From positions 2,661,001 to 2,725,000 of the forward strand of contig CM032229.1 in the NCBI GenBank assembly GCA_019009955.1: a DNA stretch of 64,000 nucleotides. Reading direction: 5' to 3'. Source of the stretch: Riptortus pedestris (taxonomy: Eukaryota > Arthropoda > Insecta > Hemiptera > Alydidae). Below are positions 56,519-64,000 of this stretch, piece by piece. Within the stretch, counting starts at the first letter, position 1. Every line of letters begins with the position of its first letter. The notes below the pieces were generated by a model. The model did no database searches. It was given only the letters and a program-made list of their open reading frames with translations, and was not told the origin of the DNA. The position numbers and the translations under genes are program-made.

Positions 56519-56814
56519 TTATCCAGAAGTCTTATTGTCGCTGGAGAAATTAGAACAGAATAGCTTAATTTCCAGGGGCAACATATTCCAGAGGGGTCCT
56601 CTGAGGAGTTTGATGACTGTCAGTTCTGTCATAAACCTTTCGTAGGTTTCTGCAAATCGTTCCAGTAACTGATGTCCGGCAAACTCAATGCCCGATCTGG
56701 GTTCTCGAAACATCTTGTCTGAACCTCCAAATATTTTCTTCCTGCTAATGGTTGTCCGTCTTTATGGTATAAATGGTGCCGCATAGTTTTACTAGTTTGT
56801 TGGCTCTGTGACAT
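56519..56814 (-). pseudogene. unidentified frame with overlap
   Basis: Minus-strand frames MSQSQQTSKTMRHHLYHKDG (56629-56814) and an overlapping frame (56519-56713). Both look moderately protein-like, but I recognise neither. Possibly part of an unknown mobile element with the GC-richer sequence that follows. Confidence 0.2.
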
Positions 56815-56829
56815 GTTCTAATATATCTA

Positions 56830-57084
56830 TTTATTATTTTTATAAAATAAGTCGAAGTTGTGGGAACAGCAAGGACAAGAGTAAGATCTCCCCGCGACCT
56901 CCATCGGTGCCTCGGGGAGAGAGGCCTACCGTTGGAAAGGCGGGATCTGGGGTCATCTGACTGACTCTGCTATTGAGTTAGGGAGTCGTGGCGCAGCTAT
57001 ATCAGATCCTCTATGAGCAATGTCCCGTCCTCTCCTATCGGCTCTCTGTCCCGGACACTGTCCTTTCCCAGGACAACCTCCCTC
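56830..57084. other. GC-richer unassigned sequence
   Basis: Contains TCCCCGCGACCTCCATCGGT and CCTCGGGGA, a short hairpin. It differs in composition from its flanks and precedes the degenerate minisatellite. Confidence 0.4.
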
Positions 57085-57580
57085 CTGCTCCTTTCTATCG
57101 GGGTAGCTGCCCCACTCCCGCAGGACCTTTCTATCGTCGTTGCTATACTATTTCGGCTGGATCTTCTCTTTGTTTATATCGTGGAAGGCAGATCACTACG
57201 GTAGGGCTAGACGGTCCTTTCTATTGGAGGTATATACATAGGTACAAAGACCTCTTTCATCGGAGTAGGGAGTCAGCTGGTAGTGTCACATACTTCTTTC
57301 TATCGGGGTAGGCAATCCACTACGTTAGGTCTATGACATCGTCTTTATTGAGGTAGGTAGTCCGCTCCGGTAGGACCATACCTTCCTTTCTTCGGGGGTA
57401 GGTAGTCTAGAGGAAGATCCACCCACTTCTTTCTATCGGGATAGAGGTAGGATCCCATATTTCTTTGTATCGGGTTAGGTATTCCTTAGGTAGGTCCACA
57501 TACTTCTTTCTATAGTGGGTAGGTACTCTGGCAGGACAAGACCGTCGTCTCTATAGAGGTAGGTAGCCCATACCCTCGGT
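57085..57580. repeat. degenerate ~50-bp minisatellite
   Basis: About nine loose units built on CTTTCTATCGGGGTAGGTAG TCC...GGTAGGACC, with variable spacing of 40-65 bp. Similar units reappear at 58165-58265, beyond a LINE fragment. Confidence 0.7.
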
Positions 57581-57907
57581 AGTTCAGAGGTATATCCCCC
57601 TCCACCGCGCCATCTGAGGGCAGCCCTACACCAGCGGTTCGTCCAATTTATAATCTTTTAATTTTGAATTCCATCTAGCAGGTAGTCCGTGAGCCACCAA
57701 CACCCACATAGTGAGTCCTTGTAGGCACCTTAGACCTCCTCGCAGCCATTTGCTGCATATTTACATCGCTGGCTGGAAGTTACAAATGGGCGCCTGCAAT
57801 TGGAGCCTCACTGCTTCTGTTCAATGAAACTACAATATTTGCCGAATACCCTAATTAAACTATATTGGCTATATATGTTTAACCTATCTTACCTATTTAC
57901 ATATAAC

Positions 57908-58165
57908 CTATCTTACCTATATAGGTTCTTTTTGGCATTCAGCACTTTTCTTGCGAGTTTGACGAACGCTTTCAAAACATCATTGGTCTGAATCAGCTGT
58001 TTAAGTGAATCCGGAGGCCAATCAAGATACGAGTATTCCCCTGCATCCAGAAGATGTGCTTCGCCGTTTCTACAGCTCCATATCTACAATTCGGGTCTAC
58101 TCCATTTGAAATAGTGCAGCTTATAGTTCAGGTCTCCATGTCCTGTAAAGAGCAGAGGTATGCCC
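57908..58165 (-). pseudogene. LINE carboxy-terminal fossil
   Basis: Minus-strand frame LFTGHGDLNYKLHYFKWSRP, a stop, then CRNGEAHLL...YLDWPPDSLKQLIQ and FVKLARKVLNAKKNLYR with a stop at 57908. TGH.D.N..L is the start of the C-terminal block of several LINE ORF2 families, and the final ARKVLNAKK end looks natural. A 9-bp repeat CAGAGGTAT at 57585-57593 and 58153-58161 may be the target-site duplication. Confidence 0.6.
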
Positions 58166-58265
58166 ATACACATCTTTCTATCGGAGTAGCTAGTCCTCTG
58201 GTAGGACCAAATACTTCTATCTATCGTGGTAGATAGTCCACTACTGGAGGTCCATCTCAATGGAA
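58165..58265. repeat. minisatellite units, right of LINE
   Basis: Two more units (CATCTTTCTATCGGAGTAGC, CTTCTATCTATCGTGGTAGA) of the 57.1-57.6 kb repeat. Confidence 0.6.
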
Positions 58266-58269
58266 TAGG

Positions 58270-58695
58270 CAGATATAGTTTTTAGTGTTGTTGGTGGGAC
58301 TCCTTATTGGTCTGGTCATGATTTCGGAACTCCATCGATTTTGCTACAGTTCACTTTTTGGATAAGTCCTTGTGTCATGTCCATGAGAAGGTTGTTTTGC
58401 CCAATTCTGACAACATTGAGCCGAGGATCATTTGAGAAAGTGGACTATGAGATGATCTGAGATGTCAGTCCAGAGGCTGGCCTGGGCTCACGGTCGTGAT
58501 TTGTACAATGAGCAAGAAATGTATATTCAAACAGGCAACGGGGGGGGGGTGCACGAACTCACCCCCCTCCCCTGGCTCATTTGCCTCCATGGAAATCCAC
58601 AATTCGGCTTGTTCTCAGGAAGGACTCTCTAAGCCCCTTCTACAATCTTCCTCTCCTTTCTACATGCTACACTCTTTCATACCCAGTCCATTACA

Positions 58696-58698
<3 letters not shown>
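58270..58698. other. unassigned, ends at TA array
   Basis: Moderately GC-rich with G and C runs; no feature recognised. Confidence 0.4.

Positions 58699-58738
<40 letters not shown>
58699..58738. repeat. (TA)n microsatellite
   Basis: TA array about 130 bases from a Hel-B 3' end. Confidence 0.9.
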
Positions 58739-58740
<2 letters not shown>

Positions 58741-58865
58741 CCTCTACATAGTATATAATGTAAGCTGTATGGGAGGGATTTTATTTTCTCTCACAACTTA
58801 TGGTTGTTTGCTTTAATATGAATTTCGTGAAATCTTTTATTATTAATATTAGATATTATGTTATA

Positions 58866-59036
58866 CTAGCTAAGGTACCCGGCTACGCCCAGGAAAACAT
58901 TTGACGCTGAATGATGATGGTATTTTTTGGGGGGGGGGAGGGGGTTTAGTTTGTAGAATATTTTACATTTTCCCGCCTCAATGCTTACGATTTACACCCG
59001 AGATCAAGGTGCTGGGACATGTTAAAAATAGTTATT
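58866..59036 (-). mobile_element. Hel-B 3' end fragment
   Basis: CTAG at 58866-58869, GTACCCGGCTACGCCCAGG, and the following 3' region, with a G-run insertion at 58929. No monomers. Confidence 0.6.
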
Positions 59037-59443
59037 TATTATACAAGTGACGAAAGTAGATCATTTTACCCCCGATTTGTGAGAAATGTAACACAGAACT
59101 GACTATATATCACATATTAATGGAATGCCATAAGTATACAGATATTAGAAACAAATACAATATTTCCAATAGTATAGAAGTGGCCCTTGGAGATGACCCG
59201 AAAGAAGAAGAAATTGTTTAATTTTGTAAAAAACACGAGTTTATACAAAGAAATTTAAAGTGCAATTGCTCGTATCCTCGTTTATATTGGGCGATGATAA
59301 CCTGGTAGTTTTTCGCCCTTAAACCCTATACAACAACAACAAGATCATTTTACAACTCGAGTGAAACGTTTACCCACAAGAGCGAAGCGAGTCTGGTAAT
59401 TTCACGAGAGTTGTAAATTCTACTTTCGACACGAGTGTAATAT
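59037..59443. mobile_element. foldback MITE-like element split by LINE-I
   Basis: The two ends are inverted copies of about 45 bases: left CGAAAGTAGATCATTTTAC...AACTCGAGTGAAA, and right, reversed, CGAAAGTAGAATTTACAAC TCTCGTGAAA. Without the LINE it would be about 120 bases, nearly all hairpin. Confidence 0.65.
59070..59341 (+). pseudogene. LINE-I 3' fragment with 12-bp target duplication
   Basis: Exact direct repeats AGATCATTTTAC at 59058-59069 and 59342-59353 flank a 272-bp insert. It begins in the C-terminal knuckle (PICEKCNTELTIYHILMECH) and continues KYTDIRNKY. A stop breaks the end of the frame, then FCKKHEFIQRNLK. The 3' tail is (CAA)4. This is a 5'-truncated retrotransposition event. 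Confidence 0.88.
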
Positions 59444-59999
59444 TAAATTTTTTCTGTAATCGTGTAATACATGATCAGATCTAACCAGAATATGAACAAA
59501 ATTAGGATGTTGTGAAGATTATGGTATGTTGTTGGTAGGTTATAAGCATGGTTGTGAAAGGTTATAAGCATAGTTATAAAACAACTAGTGATGATTGTGA
59601 AGTAGTGCAGTTATAAACAAGTGCAGGTTATAAACAAGGAAGGTAATTATTATTATATTTAAATTTTAAAATATATTGATTATTTCCACCAATAATTCAT
59701 TCACATTTCAATTTATTTTGTTAAAATAAATTCTTACAATGTTAAGAACCATTTAAAAGCATTTAATTTCCAACTTCAAATTATTTTTTAATTTATACTT
59801 ATTACTAATTAAGAAGGCAATTCACTTTCTTCACTCTATTGCAAAATGTTTCACTTTCTTCACTCATTTCAGTTTAGTAATGTTACCATTATTCAACGAT
59901 TACAGAAAAAAGCATTTGCTATGTAATTACAGTGTATTTGCTATGGAAACAGTTTATTTGATCTATAATATACTCGGTATTGTTTTACACAGCAGTAAA
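59444..59999. other. unassigned AT-rich sequence
   Basis: Nothing recognised apart from short direct repeats of GTTATAA-CAAG type. Confidence 0.4.
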
Positions 60000-60102
60000 A
60001 ATATTATTTGTTATTGACCGAATCAGACCAGGAATGGTTGGGGTTTAGAGAGTGGGAATTCGAAAATTAACAAATATATCCACTATAATGCATCGGATCG
60101 TA

Positions 60103-60700
60103 TTATTATTATTATTATTCATACAATATTCGCAATTCGCAACTGGGGCGGTTTAGCGACGAATCAGTTATTTAATGTACAGCATAATAATTAACATATT
60201 TAACATATAACATATTTAACATATAACATATAATTATTATATTTACGTAAGTATGCTCATTTCTGCAAATATTTTCAGTATTGCCCTACATTATAATTTT
60301 TTGAAAATGTTGTTTCGTTTCAAGTATTGTAATACGCGGTCTATATACTGGCTACAGTCATGTAGTAATTCAGTGGAAGTGTATGGTAGGTCTATGTGAG
60401 TCCTTAAATAGCAGTCAGTAAGTATATGTTTTATAGTAAGTCTACAGTTACAGTGTTGGCAGTAGGGTTCGTCTTCTCCAGTAAGTAGGTAAGTGTGAGT
60501 CAGTCGTGAATGGCCAATTCTCAACCTCGTAAAAACTACTTCTTCTCTTGGCCTCTTTGAGGAAGGCCATTCACCAAGTGTATGTTTCAGTTCTCGAAAT
60601 TTGTTATCAGTTGTGGGCAACCAAGTTTTCTGCCATGAATTGAGTATCATATGTTTTGCTTGGGTTTGAATATCTTGGTGTGTACAGTATGTGTTATACT
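60103..60700 (-). mobile_element. LINE-I fragment with (AAT)n tail
   Basis: 5'-truncated LINE in minus orientation. Its 3' end is marked by a (TTA)n run at 60103-60120, that is an (AAT)n tail on the coding strand, as in I-type LINEs. It carries the intact frame at 60291-60650. Confidence 0.7.
60291..60650 (-). CDS. LINE-I ORF2 carboxy-terminal frame (119 codons)
   Basis: Open frame starting MILNSWQKTWLPTTDNKFRE. It contains REEVVFTRLRIGHSRLTHTY and the knuckle CQHCNCRLTIKHILTDC, then a natural-looking end (YLKRNNIFKKL). It is the tail of a reverse transcriptase polyprotein after the RNase H domain. The ATG is internal, so this is a fragment without its own promoter. It is the best-preserved LINE-I piece here, with no stop. 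Confidence 0.75.
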   Translation of the reverse strand: MILNSWQKTWLPTTDNKFRELKHTLGEWPSSKRPREEVVFTRLRIGHSRLTHTYLLTGEDEPYCQHCNCRLTIKHILTDCYLRTHIDLPYTSTELLHDCSQYIDRVLQYLKRNNIFKKL

Positions 60701-60899
60701 GTGTATAATGTTATAGAACCAATCTTGTTAACCTATTGGTGGTCTACAATTGCTGTTCTATGCATTTTTTCAGAACTCAAGTATTTAACAAGTTATTCGT
60801 ACTTTGTTTTCGTCGGGGTTTTTTTACCATAGAAATAGAGAATACGTGGGAAATCTGCTAGTTCAAGCAACTCCTGCGTGACAGATTTTGTTATCTGTT

Positions 60900-62189
60900 T
60901 TTTAACTGTAAATACAATAAGCCTATGCAAGTCACAATTTCATATGCAATATGTCTGTACATATTACATTGCACGAGTGTTTATGGAATATATGAAAGTA
61001 TATCGCTGGTGTATTTTGAATATGGTTACAATCATAGCTACAATATTTCATACTATGTTATCAATGTGCATATGATTTCTCTGAAGTGAATCGACTAACT
61101 GATCTGAGTGAAGTTATGCGGCCTGAAGCAGAGAGCCAATCTTAATTTCTGCTCTGGCCAAACTCCATCTGAGCTATTTAGTATTATAAATGGAGCCATA
61201 TAGAGGCAAGCCTATATCTTTTTGTAAAAGGTTTCGGCGACCATATTTCTTTTTTATTTTCGAGTGTAAATGTTAATGCCTCCGATAAGGAACAGAAGCC
61301 CAACACGTTTTATCTCCTCCTTTACAAATGGCTCTTTCTGTTTCCACTCAAAATTATCAAAACCACTTTTCTCCTTTTTCTCTGCTCAGTCTCCTCCAAC
61401 AGACTGACAGATTGCCGAATCCTGCCCAGTCTCATTTTGTGCCGTTTTAACGATAACAAGGAATTTACGGGATAATTGAATAAGTTTATGAGGATGTATT
61501 ATCAGTTTGGTTTGTTGGAATATAACAATTTCACTGGTTATTTCTTCCCTTAAAGGCAATACCAATTATTCTGTAATCGTGAATTCCTCTTCCCATCTTC
61601 TCTCACTAGTTTTGTTTACATAGATGATAGCTCATTTGCTTTTTCTTCTTAGCTAACGAGTTCGACTTATATAATATTTGTTAGTAGTTTGGTTAGTTTG
61701 AACAGAAAAAAGAAATAAATTCACTTCCTTAAATCAATAAATAAATAAATAAAATATTACAAATCAAAGTAATGCAACTATAAATAAAATAAAAAAGCAA
61801 ACTAAATAGAAACCCTTCTATGTTCAAAGTTATTCCTAATCAAATTCCGCCCTTAACAAAATCAATAAGACATCTCATATAATTATATTGGAGAGACAGT
61901 ACCAGCTGGCCATAACTAATGTTCTACTTCAAAGCGTTTACCCTATCCGATGACCATATTGCTTTTTTATCATGAAGGAAGCGGTTGTCTTTGGAGTTAT
62001 CCTCGAAATGACAACACCGAACCCTTTCCATTTGAAATTTTCCCAATCTTGGAATGCCTTTTATCTTAAGGCCTTGGTGATCTTAAAAAGAAATTAGGCT
62101 ACTGTAGATAAATAGATTTTTGCTAATATATACATATTTTGTTATTTTCATTTTTTTATTGCGATCGTTATTGTCATGGGAAGTAATAG
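60900..62189. other. unassigned AT-rich sequence
   Basis: No recognised gene or repeat, only short frames. Confidence 0.5.
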
Positions 62190-62540
62190 TTATTTGAAAT
62201 TCAGATATTCTTCGGGTCGGGGCCTGGTATAATGACAGACACTTCTATAAAAGGGATTGTATGATGTACTATATACTCTATTGTTGTCGGTGGATAATAT
62301 GTGACTTGTAGCTTGTTCCAAAATGTTGTTTTTATTTGCTAGGAAATTTGTTTCACACGAGATATCGGTAAAGTACTCTTGCACATTATTTAAATTTGCT
62401 ACAGCTTTTATTTGTGAGAACCAATTATAATTTGTATCATGACTGCTGGTATATAGTGCTATTAGTCTATTGAAAGATTTTCTTGCTATGCTATTTTCAA
62501 AGAGTGGAAATATTTTTATACAGAAATTAAGGATTTTTTT
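62190..62540 (-). pseudogene. unidentified 116-codon frame
   Basis: A minus-strand frame is open from 62540 to a TAA at 62190. It reads KKILNFCIKIFPLFENSIAR, YNWFSQIKAVANLNN, VQEYFTDIS and YNPFYRSVCHYTRP, ending EEYLNFK. The spacing of NWFSQIK...YL recalls the post-RT region of some LINE ORF2 proteins, but I am not sure. A stop precedes it, so it is a fragment. Confidence 0.3.
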
Positions 62541-62599
62541 CTACACCTGAACTGCTATTATGGCTCCCCCCAGTTTCCAGTCAAATCTTATAGTTGGGA

Positions 62600-63110
62600 G
62601 TAGTAACTATTGCTAATAATTGACGTATATAATAATAATGTTGGACGTATAATAATATAAAATTGGTTACTTGTAGTATTTGTTTCAAATAGGCAATTCT
62701 GAGCTTAATGATTGAGTTTGTTAGGGTCGCCTTCTGTGATGTTGTTATCAGTAAGTGTCAATCTGATAAGGAAGTGTCATGATGAGGGAAGGCTGTTAGA
62801 GCAGCTGGTTTTTGTTGGCATGCTACCGCTATGGACAATGTAAAAAGGAGTTGTTGACGCCTAAATATGACTCGCCATACTGCATACTCGCTGGGGTTTT
62901 TACACCTCGCATTCTATACTCGCTGCAGTTCTTACACCTCGTGCATTATGTTTTATAATCAGTCTTTCTATTTACTCGGAGCCGCAGAACTCCATTCCTC
63001 AACACCGAGTTCATATACACTATCCTCCTCTCGTATTAGATATTACACTTATTTCTTATAGTACTAAACATAACAGACGATATTTCTAAACAACAAACAT
63101 ACCAAAATAC
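62600..63110. other. unassigned; short 32-bp duplication
   Basis: ATACTCGCTGGGGTTTTTAC and a close copy follow each other at about 62884-62945. Otherwise nothing is recognised. Confidence 0.4.
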
Positions 63111-63117
63111 AATTACC

Positions 63118-63640
63118 CTATATTGGCTGCCAGGGCACGAGGACCTTGGACTTAGTACGACAGCAGACTACCAGGCTAAACTAATTACTCAACAAACTCA
63201 ATAAACACAAACAAACTTACTATACGAAGACAGTGAGACATATAAGCCACCGAATCCTAAACAAATGGCTATCAGAATGGACGGAAGTAAAGAACCACCT
63301 CCGCAGTATCAAAAGTACTATTAAGGAGTGGCTTTCGAGCCATAGGTGTACTAGACTTGAGGAAGTAGTTCTTGCCAGACTCAGGATCAGTGACACATAG
63401 ACACTTAATGACAAGGACTGATAACCCTATATGCAAATACTGCAACAAACACCTAACGATAAAACACATACTGACAGACTCCAACTGACAGCAGCCAATA
63501 TATTCCACCAATACTAACATATCTAAAACATATAAACATTTACAAATACATATAGTATAAAATAGAATAGGTCTTCAGCATTAAAAGATTTCTTCTTCAG
63601 CTTCATAAAAAGATTTAAAACGGATAACTTTTATTATTCA
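63118..63640 (+). pseudogene. LINE-I RNase H end and carboxy terminus, decayed
   Basis: Plus-strand pieces in order: YWLPGHEDLGLSTTADYQAK (the W.PGH.....NE.AD..AK end of RNase H), HRILNKWLSEWTEVKNHLRS, RLEEVVLARLRISDT, and NPICKYCNKHLTIKHILTD. Stops and frameshifts occur after the RIS motif. Later FFFSFIKRFKTDNFYYSN may be the extreme C-terminus. Same family as the 60.3 kb fragment. Confidence 0.75.
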
Positions 63641-64000
63641 AATAAAGGGTTAGAACCGCCAATATAAATGATACTATTGGCATACCTCTCGGTGGAGACC
63701 GTCATCACTGGCTAACTTTTATTATATTCATTTAGACAAAGTACGGATATGAGAAACACTCAGGTATTTAAGGAATATTTTCCATAATATATAAATAAAG
63801 TTCAACCGAGGTGTACATGAAGGAATAAATGTACTATTCTAACTATCCCCTATACAGGGATCTTGCCAATTACCATCGATGTGGGACACAAACCAAATAA
63901 AATAAAAATTATTTCTCTACAATCATTGATAAAAATGTCTTTCATTTGGGGTTTTCAGAAAGAAAATATAATAAGAATATGATTTTCTTATTCCGGACCC
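63641..64000. other. unassigned end of window
   Basis: AT-rich with no recognised feature. Confidence 0.4.

Larger units (their letters stand above)
60000..60885 (-). mobile_element. old Rep-A copy split by LINE-I
   Basis: Rep-A core from GACCGAATCAGACCAGGAAT to TATGCATCGGATCG-like sequence at 60102, resuming at TATAGAACCAATCTTG (60712) and ending with the head CTCCTGCGTGACAGA at 60885. The insert is a LINE-I fragment. Confidence 0.6.

Overview
This is an AT-rich animal genome window, most likely from an insect. The evidence is a spliced TPX2-like gene with GT-AG introns, mariner, piggyBac, THAP-type and Helitron DNA transposons, tRNA-derived SINEs, LINE fragments, and long (TA)n arrays between repeats. 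I cannot name the species. A hemipteran is a guess from overall look only. There are no bacterial operons, CRISPR arrays, rRNA genes or tRNA genes.

The main real gene is on the minus strand. Five exons between 18253 and 6728 join in perfect phase into 213 N-terminal residues of a TPX2-like spindle assembly factor. The rest of the gene lies beyond the left edge. Its introns are full of repeats, including a 66-bp minisatellite, a mariner copy, a SINE and LINE pieces, and exon 3 is partly duplicated. A second gene probably starts on the plus strand at 39637: a GC-rich promoter with CCAAT and GC boxes is followed by a very short first coding exon and a splice donor. I could not find its next exon. 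A THAP-domain protein of 205 residues (22291-22908) belongs to a transposon.

Names I use for repeats. Rep-A: dispersed element starting TCCGTCACGCAGG and ending in a TTAA-centred hairpin plus CTAA; at least ten copies or pieces. Hel-B: Helitron family ending in a hairpin (CCCGGGCGAAGCCGGG) and CTAG, with about 300-bp internal tandem monomers and (TA)n at its 5' end; about ten copies. Rep-C: about 350-bp unit found twice in inverted orientation. SINE-D: tRNA-derived SINE with A and B boxes; eight copies. LINE-F: LINE with an FVDD reverse transcriptase motif; three fossils. LINE-I: LINE carboxy ends with an RIGH-T-LTH motif and a zinc knuckle; four fossils.

Layout: 1-766 piggyBac remnant; 1178-6272 Hel-B with nested Rep-A, then a helicase-bearing Helitron; 6728-18253 TPX2; 18787-30460 a dense chain of Hel-B copies separated by (TA)n arrays and interrupted by the THAP transposon; 30540-31410 Rep-A pieces; 32321-33291 a 65-bp tandem array; 34240-38590 LINE-I, Rep-A, 21-bp satellite and LINE-F; 39380-39647 promoter and first exon; 43390-48080 scattered decayed coding pieces, some endonuclease-like, plus SINEs; 48610-56283 Rep-A, SINE-D and Hel-B; 56519-58740 unidentified, degenerate minisatellite and a LINE end; 58866-64000 nested LINE-I fragments, Rep-A and unassigned sequence.

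I see no clear new molecular system. The most notable items are the phase-verified TPX2 gene with an apparent Aurora-A-binding segment, the THAP transposon with a tandem exon-intron cassette, the 65-bp array open in all three minus frames, and a microsatellite that grew inside a LINE motif.
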